Both the position numbers and the translations under genes were made by a program. Below the pieces are notes generated by a model. The model made no database searches and had not been told where the DNA came from. It was given only the letters and a program-made list of their open reading frames with translations. From the NCBI GenBank assembly GCA_018365995.1, contig JAGZIY010000016.1:1-64000 (forward strand): a stretch of DNA of 64,000 bases, written 5' to 3'. Positions 51,802 through 59,484 of this stretch are shown piece by piece. Positions within the stretch are counted from its first letter, which is position 1. Every line of letters starts with the position of its first letter. The DNA comes from Butyricicoccus pullicaecorum. Lineage in GTDB: Bacteria > Bacillota > Clostridia > Oscillospirales > Butyricicoccaceae.

Positions 51802-53250
51802 ATGTCTGAAAAAAACACGATGACGCGCAATGCCATGCTGTTTCTGCCTGCAAAAATTGCAGAGGGCATTCTGCTCATGGCAATGTCGTCGCTCTATTCG
51901 CACATTCTGACCAAATCTGCGGTTGGTCTGTTCAATGCCACCAATATGATGGTCAACTTTACATTCCTGCTCATTGCTGCATGGATGTCGAACTCCAATA
52001 CACGCTATGTCGCGGAGGAATATAAAAAAGACCATGCCGCAAAGCTCTTTTCCACCATTGTTCCCATCTATTTTCTACTTTGTGCGATTACGGGCGCCGT
52101 CTGTGTTGGCATGTACGCCTTCACCCAAGAGGGCTACTACCTGCTGGGCGCAGTCATGTTCTGCACCTATTCTGCATTCACGGTGCTCAATAACACCATG
52201 GTGCAGCTTTCCATCATTCGCCCCGCCATTCTGCTCAGCCTGACCTCCGCTTCACTCAAGCTGCTGCTTGCAATTTTATTTGTCGGCGGAAAATCCGGCT
52301 TTGACTCCCCCACACCGGCACTTCTTGCCAACATCATCGCCGATGGAATCGGTGCTTTGGGCGCAATCTTTGCGCTTCGAATGCCGCAGGTTGTACGCCT
52401 TTGTCATTTTTCCAAGGTCATGCTCAAAAAGCTGCTTGCCTTTGGTGTACCACTCATGGGAGTCGCTCTTTGTACCGCACTCCTCAATTTGATTGACCGT
52501 TTTTTGGTCTTGGGCATCTATGGAGATGAGGTCTTTGCCGTTTACTCCAGCAACGTCTCCATTCCCTCCTCCATCTTTAATATGCTGTCCGTCGGGGTGC
52601 TGCGCGGCGTGTATCCCGCCGTTCTGCGCGCATGGCGAGAATCCGGTCGTGAGACTGCCCGCGGACTTTTGAGTGCCGGTGTGCGGCTCTATATGCTCAT
52701 TGCCTTTCCCGCTGCCTTCGGTCTCACAGCAGTGGCACTGCCATTTACACGCATTTTCTTTGATTCCGGATATGATGCAGGTGCTCCCGCCATTGGTCTC
52801 ATGTCTTTTACCATGGTGCTGATGGGTCTTACGGAATATGCAAATAAGGGCTTTGAGCTGGAACAAAACACACGTCCCGTCATATTCAACAGCGCCGCTG
52901 CAACCATCATTAAAATGGTATCCAGCGTCATTCTGATTCAAAAAATCGGTTTCCTCGGTGGTGCAGTCGGTTCAGTCATCGCTCTTGGCTGCTATTTTCT
53001 CATTACAGCAGTTCGCGTGCGCCGCTACTTTATGTGGCAGGTTGCCCCACGTACCTTTGTGTCCATCCTCATATCCTCCGCACTTTGCGGTGCAGCTGCA
53101 TTTGGCTGCACCCTGCTGCCCGTCAATGACCTTGTGCGTCTGACGCTTGCTATCGCCTTGGGCGGTCTGACCTACCTCATCTGCATCATCGGCTCAGGAG
53201 AAGCACGTGAGGAGGCTGCCCTAATTATCAAAAAGTTGCATCGTTCCTGA
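51802..53250 (+). CDS. MOP-superfamily polysaccharide flippase (Wzx/CsaA-like)
   Basis: This 482-residue membrane protein has 12-14 hydrophobic helices, beginning RNAMLFLPAKIAEGILLMAMSSLYSHIL, with the family GLFNATNMMVNFTFLLIAAWMS and GVPLMGVALCTALLNLIDRFLVLGIYG segments. Relatives flip lipid-linked saccharides across the membrane. Divergence from the glycosyltransferase-CsaB fusion suggests that it exports the pyruvylated wall-polymer unit, parallel to csaA-csaB in Bacillus. ATG 51802 follows GGAAGGA. Confidence 0.88.
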   Translation: MSEKNTMTRNAMLFLPAKIAEGILLMAMSSLYSHILTKSAVGLFNATNMMVNFTFLLIAAWMSNSNTRYVAEEYKKDHAAKLFSTIVPIYFLLCAITGAVCVGMYAFTQEGYYLLGAVMFCTYSAFTVLNNTMVQLSIIRPAILLSLTSASLKLLLAILFVGGKSGFDSPTPALLANIIADGIGALGAIFALRMPQVVRLCHFSKVMLKKLLAFGVPLMGVALCTALLNLIDRFLVLGIYGDEVFAVYSSNVSIPSSIFNMLSVGVLRGVYPAVLRAWRESGRETARGLLSAGVRLYMLIAFPAAFGLTAVALPFTRIFFDSGYDAGAPAIGLMSFTMVLMGLTEYANKGFELEQNTRPVIFNSAAATIIKMVSSVILIQKIGFLGGAVGSVIALGCYFLITAVRVRRYFMWQVAPRTFVSILISSALCGAAAFGCTLLPVNDLVRLTLAIALGGLTYLICIIGSGEAREEAALIIKKLHRS

Positions 53251-53356
53251 TTTTTCAGCTTGAAAAGCATGCCCGGGAATGATATGATAAATAATAATCA
53301 AATTCGACATTTTTTGAACATTCAAAAAAACATACTATTTCCGGGGGTAATGATTG

Positions 53357-53944
53357 ATGCAATTATTGGAAAATGCCATTTTGGAGCGCGGTCGCGTCAA
53401 AGACGGTGACGTTCTCAAGGTCGATGCCTTTTTGAATCACCAGATGGACGTCGCACTCATCAACGAGCTTGGCAAGGAATTTTTCCGCCGTTTCGGCGAT
53501 CAGGGTGTTACAAAAATCCTGACCATTGAGGCATCCGGTATTGGCATTGCATGTATCACCGCACAGCATTTCGGCGTGCCGGTTGTGTTCGCCAAAAAAA
53601 CGCAGTCCCGCAACATTGACGGCGAGGTACTGACCTCTCAGGTCACCTCTTTCACCCATCAGCGCAACTATGACATCATTGTTTCTGCGCGTTTTCTCGA
53701 CCCATCTGATCGCGTCCTTCTCATTGATGACTTTCTTGCCAAGGGCAGCGCAATGCTCGGTCTTATCTCACTTGTGCGTCAGTCTGGTGCGCAAATCGTT
53801 GGCGCTGGCATCTGTATCGAAAAGGGCTTCGATGTTGGAGGCGAGGCGATTCGCAAGCTTGGTATCCATGTGGAATCTCTTGCAGTCATCAAGGAAATGC
53901 GTGATGGTCACATGTGCTTTGACCACGATTTAGAGCCCGCATAA
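53357..53944 (+). CDS. xpt: Xanthine phosphoribosyltransferase
   Basis: This 195-residue purine-salvage enzyme forms XMP from xanthine and PRPP. It has ILERGRVKDGDVLKVDAFLNHQMDV at the start, IEASGIGIACITAQHFGVPVVFAKK and the PRPP motif RVLLIDDFLAKGSAMLGL. Start ATG 53357 follows GGGGG by about 8-9 nt; the TTG just before it is less likely. In Bacillus xpt is controlled by a guanine riboswitch, but the 106-nt region upstream here is too short and has no such motif. Confidence 0.95.
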   Translation: MQLLENAILERGRVKDGDVLKVDAFLNHQMDVALINELGKEFFRRFGDQGVTKILTIEASGIGIACITAQHFGVPVVFAKKTQSRNIDGEVLTSQVTSFTHQRNYDIIVSARFLDPSDRVLLIDDFLAKGSAMLGLISLVRQSGAQIVGAGICIEKGFDVGGEAIRKLGIHVESLAVIKEMRDGHMCFDHDLEPA

Positions 53945-53952
53945 TGTAATCC

Positions 53953-53988
53953 AAGCGGACAGATAACGGCTATCTGTCCGCTTCTTTT
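53953..53988 (+). terminator. Terminator after xpt
   Basis: A 13-bp perfect stem AAGCGGACAGATA/TATCTGTCCGCTT with a 5-nt loop is followed by CTTTT. Confidence 0.88.
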
Positions 53989-54124
53989 CGCCTTCTCCCG
54001 CAAGAAACAAACCGTCCTGCGTGTCTTTTTTCCTATGTGGACTTGATATCATACAAAATTATCTATATAATAAAAAGGTAACAATTCTGAAAATCAAAAA
54101 TCCAGATAGAGAGGCGTAAACACT

Positions 54125-55447
54125 ATGGAGTTTATCACCACCCCCAAGCAGTATATTGACGCAGTGCAGGATGCTGCCGCTTCCATTGGCAAATCTGTCA
54201 CCTTCCGCGGCACCGTACATCGTGTACGCGACATGTCTGATTTTGCATTCGTTGTCATTCGCGTCAACCGCGGTTTAATCCAGTGCATGTTTTCTGGTGA
54301 GATCGACGGTATGACCAAGGCAGACATCAAGGACGGTATGGTCGTTGATGTTTCCGGCACCGTTCGTGAGGAACCACGCGCAGAGCACGGCTTTGAGGTC
54401 GTTCTGTCCAGCGTCAAAATCCTTTCCCGTCCGGCAGAGCAGATTCCGGTTCCGCTCGGCAAGAAATATCTGGGCATGACACTGGACGCTGAACTGCCGC
54501 TCCGTCCCATCACTCTGCGGCATCCACGCAAGCAGGCAATTTTCCGCATACAGGGCGCCATCGCAGACGGCTTTGCAGAATATATGATCCAGCAGGGCTT
54601 TACCCATATCCATACGCCAAAAATCGTATCTGCCGGTGCAGAGGGCGGCGCCAACATCTTTAAACTCGACTATTTTGGGCAGCAGGCATATCTTGCGCAG
54701 TCCCCGCAGTTCTACAAGCAGTACACCGCAGGTATTTTCGGACGTGTATTTGAAATCGGCAATGTATACCGTGCAGAGCGCCACAACACCTCCCGTCACC
54801 TCAATGAATATATTGGACTAGACTTCGAGATGGCATATATCGATTCCATGCAAGATGTTATGGAAATGGAAACTGGTATGCTCAAATATGTGATTTCCTA
54901 TGTCGAAAAGCACTGCAAGGAAGAGCTCGAAATGCTGGGCACCAAGCTCCCTGTCATTGATAAAATCCCAACCATCACCTTTACCGAGGCAAAGGAAATC
55001 ATGCAGGAGAAATTCGGTCACAAATCCAAGAATCGTTATGACCTCAATCCAGACGAAGAGGTCATGATGTGCAAATGGGCAGAAGAAACCTATGGCTCTG
55101 AATTTGTCTTTGTGACACACTTCCCATCTGCAAAGCGTCCATTCTATGCAATGGACGATCCGGAAAATCCAAAGTTTGCACTGTCCTTTGACCTTCTGTT
55201 CCGCGGTCTGGAAATCACTACTGGTGGACAGCGTGTGCACGACTACCACGAGCAAGTCAAAAAGCTGGAAGATCGCAAAATGGATGTTTCCCTCTTTGAT
55301 TCCTTCCTTATGATGCACAAATACGGTATGCCGCCGCACGGTGGTCTGGGTATTGGTCTCGAGCGCTTGACACTTCAGCTGCTGGGTCTTAAAAATATCC
55401 GTGAAACCTCAATGTTCCCACGTGATATGACTCGTCTGGTTCCGTAA
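54125..55447 (+). CDS. aspS: Aspartyl-tRNA synthetase, archaeal-type (AspS2)
   Basis: This 440-residue class IIb synthetase has an N-terminal OB-fold anticodon domain (SVTFRGTVHRVRDMSDFAFVVIR), then motif 2 FEIGNVYRAERHNTSRHLNEY and motif 3 GLGIGLERLTLQLLGLKNIRE, ending SMFPRDMTRLVP. It lacks the GAD insertion of normal bacterial AspRS (about 590 residues) and has the short archaeal/eukaryotic architecture known from some Clostridia. Such enzymes are often non-discriminating, charging tRNA-Asn for GatCAB; whether a second aspS or asnS exists elsewhere is unknown. Monocistronic, ended by a terminator. Confidence 0.93.
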   Translation: MEFITTPKQYIDAVQDAAASIGKSVTFRGTVHRVRDMSDFAFVVIRVNRGLIQCMFSGEIDGMTKADIKDGMVVDVSGTVREEPRAEHGFEVVLSSVKILSRPAEQIPVPLGKKYLGMTLDAELPLRPITLRHPRKQAIFRIQGAIADGFAEYMIQQGFTHIHTPKIVSAGAEGGANIFKLDYFGQQAYLAQSPQFYKQYTAGIFGRVFEIGNVYRAERHNTSRHLNEYIGLDFEMAYIDSMQDVMEMETGMLKYVISYVEKHCKEELEMLGTKLPVIDKIPTITFTEAKEIMQEKFGHKSKNRYDLNPDEEVMMCKWAEETYGSEFVFVTHFPSAKRPFYAMDDPENPKFALSFDLLFRGLEITTGGQRVHDYHEQVKKLEDRKMDVSLFDSFLMMHKYGMPPHGGLGIGLERLTLQLLGLKNIRETSMFPRDMTRLVP

Positions 55448-55460
55448 ATCTGTAACAAAA

Positions 55461-55487
55461 AATCCGCCAAATCTGGCGGATTTTTTA
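55461..55487 (+). terminator. Bidirectional terminator after aspS
   Basis: AATCCGCCA/TGGCGGATT with six T residues on the plus strand and an A run on the other side lies 14 bp past the aspS stop. Confidence 0.9.
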
Positions 55488-55503
55488 TTGCTTAAAATAG
55501 AAA

Positions 55504-55532
55504 ATGGCGGCTTACTATTTGTAAACCGCCAT
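55504..55532 (-). terminator. Terminator after the HPr-like gene
   Basis: ATGGCGG-TTAC pairs with GTAA-CCGCCAT on the minus strand, followed by TTTC and a T-rich tail, 9 bp past the stop at 55541. Confidence 0.8.
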
Positions 55533-55540
55533 ATTTTTGA

Positions 55541-55777
55541 TTATTCTTCGATTTCGAGGTAATCTTCCAAATCCTTAAACAGTGCAGTCGGATCGATATC
55601 GTCCTCAACGACCAACTGAAGCGGCTCATTGAGGGACAGCAGGAACATACCCAGCAAGCTCTTTGCGTCTACCTGACCGGACTTACCAAAAATCCAAATA
55701 TCATAGCTGTACTTGGATACAATGCGGTTGATCTGCTGAATGTCTTCGGTATTTTTTACCTTGATCTTTCTGGTCAT
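55541..55777 (-). CDS. HPr-like protein without the phosphorylatable histidine
   Basis: This 78-residue protein has the HPr fold pattern: IKVKNTEDIQQINRIVSKYSYDIWIFGKSG, then VDAKSLLGMFLLSL around the position of the regulatory Ser46, then LQLVVEDDIDPTALFKDLEDYLE. The active-site His15 and its GxHARP context are missing; the corresponding segment reads TEDIQQINR. It cannot be an ordinary PTS phosphocarrier. Like Crh, it may act only through serine phosphorylation or protein binding. It is a single gene, and start ATG 55777 follows GGAGGAAA. Confidence 0.82.
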   Translation of the reverse strand: MTRKIKVKNTEDIQQINRIVSKYSYDIWIFGKSGQVDAKSLLGMFLLSLNEPLQLVVEDDIDPTALFKDLEDYLEIEE

Positions 55778-55823
55778 GAGGGTTTCCTCCTTTAGTAATG
55801 GAACTTATATCTTCACTGTTTAC

Positions 55824-55852
55824 ATTATAGTATGTTTCTCTGGAAAATGGAA
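55824..55852 (-). promoter_or_regulatory. Promoter of the HPr-like gene
   Basis: On the minus strand a perfect -10 TATAAT (55829-55824) lies 17 bp from TTCCAT (55852-55847), about 50 nt before the ATG. The remaining bases up to 56066 are A/T-rich and hold no gene I can support. Confidence 0.55.
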
Positions 55853-56066
55853 GTGTTTTTTTTAAGAAAACGTAATTTTGTAAATCTTTCCCTGAGAAAA
55901 TAGAATGTTTTTCCACGCAATTACATTTTCGTCTTATTCAACAAATTTAATCACTATTTTTTGTACAAAACAACAATTCCACGTCGATAATTCTTCACAA
56001 ACATAAACGCTCCAAAAACACATCACAAAACTCTTCAATCAAGCCGGCAGCAGCATAGAAAAAATT

Positions 56067-56390
56067 TTAGAGAGATTCTGGCCGGCGCAGTCTTTTCATC
56101 AAATAAATCAGTGCTGTCATGTCTTCCTCAGATAACTCACTCATTTCTTCCAATGCTTCCTGTATCAGCTTTGGATACTTTACTCGATCATCAAAAAACT
56201 GCATGGGTGTCATATCAAAATATTCGCATATATTCAAAAATTGTTTCATGGAAGGCATCGCCTTTCCGGACGAAATTGATTGAATATAATTCTTATTTTG
56301 TCCCAATGCAAAGCTCATGTGATATTCTGACACATCTTTTTGCAAGCGTAGCTCTGTAATTCGATTTCGAATGTACATCGTGTAGTCCAT
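56067..56390 (-). CDS. XRE family helix-turn-helix regulator
   Basis: This 107-residue protein has a Cro/C1-type domain in residues 5-70 (RNRITELRLQKDVSEYHMSFALGQNKNYIQSISSGKAMPSMKQF as successive helices), then the common NICEYFDMTPMQFFD element and a C-terminal acidic helix (EEMSELSEEDMTALIYLMKRL). ATG 56390 follows AGAGGTG; an in-frame ATG 54 nt upstream lacks a site. It is divergent, across 128 bp, from a SLOG-like gene that it may regulate. Confidence 0.85.
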   Translation of the reverse strand: MDYTMYIRNRITELRLQKDVSEYHMSFALGQNKNYIQSISSGKAMPSMKQFLNICEYFDMTPMQFFDDRVKYPKLIQEALEEMSELSEEDMTALIYLMKRLRRPESL

Positions 56391-56518
56391 TTTCAGTTCA
56401 CCTCTACACAATGATAAATAGATTTTCCGCTTCAATATACACATTATATATGGTATAATGCCCTTAATACAATAAATATATCCACATATAATAATGCACT
56501 TAGAGGAGAAGGACTTTC

Positions 56519-56962
56519 ATGTACACAGCAACATGTGGCATCCTGCTTTTGGGTAGCGATTCAGAAGCCAAAAAAGCAGCACAATTTACCTCTGTGCTGC
56601 AAAACATTTTAACCAAGGAAAAAGTCAGTCGTATTTTATTTGAAAATAACAATCCAATCCAATTTACACGTCTCACAAGAAACCAAATTCCCAAAGCCGT
56701 TTCTTTGGAACTTGTAAGCTGCTATGCGTCTCATATAGATTACAGTGTGCTCTATACAGAGTATGACCAAATTCACAATCTTCCTCGAGAGCACACCTCA
56801 ATACGTCACGCATTATTCGCCGTACGTAAATTCATCATCGACCAAAGTGATATCATCATCTATAATTCGACATCTCCGGCTGCCATGCAGGAACGTATTC
56901 AAAAATATCTTTCCCGCACAAAAAACAAACAACTCATGGATATTAACCATTACCAGTTCTAA
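56519..56962 (+). CDS. Diverged SLOG (DUF1273-like) domain protein
   Basis: This 147-residue protein looks like a shortened relative of the YpsA/DUF1273 SLOG family. It opens with a hydrophobic strand (GILLLGSDSEAKKAA, in place of the usual GSR-type loop). The C-terminal half has HALFAVRKFIIDQSDIIIYNSTSPAAMQERIQKYL, which matches the family's R(N/K)xxxVDxSDxxIxY segment. The Gly-rich nucleotide loop (GGT) is absent. Similarity is weak and judged by eye. It is divergent from an XRE regulator and preceded by GAGGAGA. SLOG proteins bind nucleotide-derived ligands in stress or defence settings. Confidence 0.55.
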   Translation: MYTATCGILLLGSDSEAKKAAQFTSVLQNILTKEKVSRILFENNNPIQFTRLTRNQIPKAVSLELVSCYASHIDYSVLYTEYDQIHNLPREHTSIRHALFAVRKFIIDQSDIIIYNSTSPAAMQERIQKYLSRTKNKQLMDINHYQF

Positions 56963-56969
56963 TCAGCTG

Positions 56970-57815
56970 CTATGCCTTATCGGTATTTTTGAAAGACCGC
57001 TTTGTCTCAGATAATATATGATTGAGTACACCGCCTAAAATCAGAGTTGTACTTGTCAGATATAGCCAGAGCATGAGCACCATCAGTGCGCCAATAGAGC
57101 CGTAGAGAATATTATAATTTCCCATATGATCGACATAATAAGCAAAGCATCGTGTCAGAACAATCCAACCAACAAGAGATGTACAAGCCCCCGGCAGTGC
57201 CGCATGCCAGCCCATTCGAACGGGCGGTACCAACCGATAAAGCAACATTAGAAATACCAACGCAATAAAAATTGCTGCGGGATACCCAAGATAGCGCACC
57301 AAAATCAGTCCGGAATACAGCATGGGAAACCACCGCATAACCAGCTGCAAAAACTCCTGTCCCACTACAATCAAAAAAATACTTGCCCCCAAAAGCAGCA
57401 ACAAACCTCCGGTTAAAACCAGCGATACCAAAAGGTTGTGCAGCATTGTATGGTCGGTACTGCACCGATACATACGCCGCATGGAATACATGATCGAGCG
57501 CACCGCACGCGAAAGAAAATACAGCGTCAGACAGCTGCCCAGCAGCAGCGGGCGCACCGAATCATTGGAGCCCAGAAAGGTCATATAATTTACCAAAATC
57601 TGCTGTACATCCTCGGGCAGAAACCGTGTGGCATTGAGAATCGTCACCTCAGACAGGTGTGCAAGTCCCAATAAAGAGTTCAGCACCATGAGCAGAGGGA
57701 ACAGGGAAAACAGCAAAAAAAATGCCAGCTCTGCGGCAGCATGTGCAACACCATCCTTAAAATACCGTTCCACCAGACGCATTGGAATATAGACCGGACG
57801 TGGTAAGTGATTCAC
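56970..57815 (-). CDS. YihY/BrkB family membrane protein
   Basis: This 281-residue inner-membrane protein has six helices. Family landmarks are VAHAAAELAFFLLFSLFPLLMVL near the N-terminus, the PLLLGSCLTLYFLSRAVRSIMYSMRRMY block, RMGWHAALPGACTSLVGWIVLTRCFAYYV and NYNILYGSIGALMVLMLWLYLTSTTLILGGVLN at the end. Members were once called RNase BN; their function is still unclear. The likely start is GTG 57815 behind AAAGGCGGTG. It is convergent with the SLOG-like gene and divergent from the hyd operon. Confidence 0.92.
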   Translation of the reverse strand: MNHLPRPVYIPMRLVERYFKDGVAHAAAELAFFLLFSLFPLLMVLNSLLGLAHLSEVTILNATRFLPEDVQQILVNYMTFLGSNDSVRPLLLGSCLTLYFLSRAVRSIMYSMRRMYRCSTDHTMLHNLLVSLVLTGGLLLLLGASIFLIVVGQEFLQLVMRWFPMLYSGLILVRYLGYPAAIFIALVFLMLLYRLVPPVRMGWHAALPGACTSLVGWIVLTRCFAYYVDHMGNYNILYGSIGALMVLMLWLYLTSTTLILGGVLNHILSETKRSFKNTDKA

Positions 57816-57922
57816 TTGGATACACCGCCTTTCCTGCCCTTATTCTACCAGTATTCCACCTGCTTGACAAGGCGCATCGCGTCGAGGCAAAAGCTTTTCC
57901 CCTTTGTGCGGCAGCGGCAATC

Positions 57923-57951
57923 TTGCGTTTGCCAAATAAGTTTGTTATAAT
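57923..57951 (+). promoter_or_regulatory. Promoter of the hyd maturation operon
   Basis: TTGCGT (57923-57928), a 17-bp spacer and a perfect TATAAT (57946-57951) form a good sigma-A promoter. The expected start near 57958 leaves a leader of about 205 nt before the first gene. Confidence 0.7.
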
Positions 57952-57957
57952 AAAACC

Positions 57958-58162
57958 GTTACTTCCTGACACAAAGAGTAAATCTGCGTGAAAGGTGCTG
58001 TTGAAATCTCACATGCCACTGGTTCTCTGGCACAATGCAGAAGCTTCTGCTTGTATCTTGTTCCTATAATGGTATTGTTTCCGAGAAATATCCACAGTCT
58101 GTGGATATATTTGCCGCACCCAAATCAGGAGTGCGGTATTTTTTATTTTAGGAGATCGACAC
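57958..58162 (+). promoter_or_regulatory. Structured, attenuator-like leader of the hyd operon
   Basis: The leader contains successive hairpins: TGCCA/TGGCA (about 58013-58032), the 14-nt palindrome GCAGAAGCTTCTGC (about 58038-58051) and ATATCCACA/TGTGGATAT (about 58087-58108). A terminator follows, CCGCACCC with GG(A)GTGCGG and a T-rich tail (58114-58148), ending just before the GGAGAT ribosome site. No plus-strand gene precedes it, so the terminator must act on the operon's own transcript. It does not match a riboswitch class that I can recall. Confidence 0.6.
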
Positions 58163-58429
58163 ATGGATACCAGAATTGCCGTCATGAGCATTATTGTGGA
58201 AAATCCCGAAGTTGTGGAAAGCCTTAACTGCCTGCTCCACACATACAGTGATTATATCATCGGACGTATGGGAATCCCTTATCGCACCAAAGCACGAAAA
58301 ATCAACATCATCAGTCTGGCATTAGATGCACCGCAGGACACCATTTCCTCTCTTGCTGGAAAGGTTGGCAAGCTGTCGGGCATCAGTGTGAAAACTGCTT
58401 TGTCCAACGTGGTGAACTATGACACTTGA
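58163..58429 (+). CDS. TM1266-family iron-only hydrogenase system regulator
   Basis: This 88-residue protein is of the NikR-C-terminal-like (ACT-like) TM1266 family, regularly encoded beside hydE and hydG. Family features are RIAVMSIIVENPEVVESLNCLLHTYSDYIIGRMGIPY and ISLALDAPQDTISSLAGKVGKLSGISVKT. It lacks a DNA-binding domain, so a regulatory role is only by name and association. It overlaps hydE by 11 nt and is preceded by GGAGA. Confidence 0.9.
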   Translation: MDTRIAVMSIIVENPEVVESLNCLLHTYSDYIIGRMGIPYRTKARKINIISLALDAPQDTISSLAGKVGKLSGISVKTALSNVVNYDT

Positions 58430-59468
58430 AACTCAAAATCTGATTGAAACGCTGGCATCGACGCATTCGCTCCCGCAAAATGCTTATCAAAGGCTCGTGG
58501 AGTCCTATGACAGTGAGGCTGCCGCATTTGCCGCACAGCTTGCACGACAGGCGGCACAGCAATCCTATGGCAAGACCGTCTTTATCCGTGGTCTTATCGA
58601 AATCAGCAATATTTGTAAAAATGACTGTCTATACTGCGGGATCCGCCGCAGCAATCACGCCTGCTCACGCTATCGCCTGACACCGGAGGAAATCCTAGCC
58701 TGCACACAGGAAGGTTATGCCCTTGGGTTTCGCACCTTCGTCATGCAGGGCGGTGAAGATGGCTGGTTTACCGATGATGTGCTTTGTGCGCTCATTCGTT
58801 CCATCAAAGCCCAGCATCCGGACTGCGCCATCACCCTCTCACTGGGAGAGCGCAGCAGAGAAAGCTATCAAAAGCTCCGCGAATCTGGCGCTGACCGCTA
58901 TCTCTTACGCCACGAAACAGCAGATCCCCTGCATTATCATGCGCTGCATCCTGAAGAAATGTCTTTCGAGCATCGCATGAACTGTCTCAAAACACTCAAA
59001 AGTCTGGGGTTCCAGACAGGCTGTGGGTTCATGGTGGGTTCTCCCCATCAGACAGCCGAACACATCGCAAGGGATTTGAAATTTATAGAGACCTTTTACC
59101 CTGCCATGTGCGGCATCGGTCCGTTTATTCCGCATGCAGACACGCCCTTTCGAAAGGAGCCTGCTGGCAGTGCCGACCTCACCTGCTTTTTATTATCGCT
59201 CGTTCGGCTGATCCACCCCAAGCTGCTGCTTCCTGCAACAACAGCTCTCGGTTCTGTTGAGCAGAATGGTCGTGAGCGCGGTATTTTAAGCGGTGCAAAT
59301 GTCATCATGCCAAACTTATCTCCCGTGAATGTGCGGGATAAATATATGCTTTATAATAACAAACTTTCCAGTGGTCCAGAAGCTGCGCAAAACCTAAAAG
59401 AGCTGAAAGAGCGTATGGAAGCCATTGGCTATGAAATTGTTGTCGACCGTGGCGACAGCAAACAATAA
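58419..59468 (+). CDS. hydE: [FeFe] hydrogenase H-cluster radical SAM maturase HydE
   Basis: HydE makes the bridging dithiolate precursor of the H-cluster. The 349-residue radical SAM TIM-barrel protein has the cluster motif CKNDCLYC (CX3CX2C) in FIRGLIEISNICKNDCLYCGIR, the GGEDG motif in FVMQGGEDGWF, then RHETADPLHYHALHP and TGCGFMVGSPHQTAEHIARDL. Size is typical (about 350). It is translationally coupled to the TM1266-type gene and followed 16 nt later by hydG. Confidence 0.95.
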   Translation: MTLETQNLIETLASTHSLPQNAYQRLVESYDSEAAAFAAQLARQAAQQSYGKTVFIRGLIEISNICKNDCLYCGIRRSNHACSRYRLTPEEILACTQEGYALGFRTFVMQGGEDGWFTDDVLCALIRSIKAQHPDCAITLSLGERSRESYQKLRESGADRYLLRHETADPLHYHALHPEEMSFEHRMNCLKTLKSLGFQTGCGFMVGSPHQTAEHIARDLKFIETFYPAMCGIGPFIPHADTPFRKEPAGSADLTCFLLSLVRLIHPKLLLPATTALGSVEQNGRERGILSGANVIMPNLSPVNVRDKYMLYNNKLSSGPEAAQNLKELKERMEAIGYEIVVDRGDSKQ

Positions 59469-59484
59469 GGAGAGAAAAAAGATT

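Noticed and set aside
53251..53356. Possible guanine/xanthine riboswitch upstream of xpt
   Set aside because: The region is only about 106 nt, AT-rich, and lacks the purine aptamer core. A possible pairing of CCCGGGAA with the GGGGG ribosome site is interrupted by mismatches.
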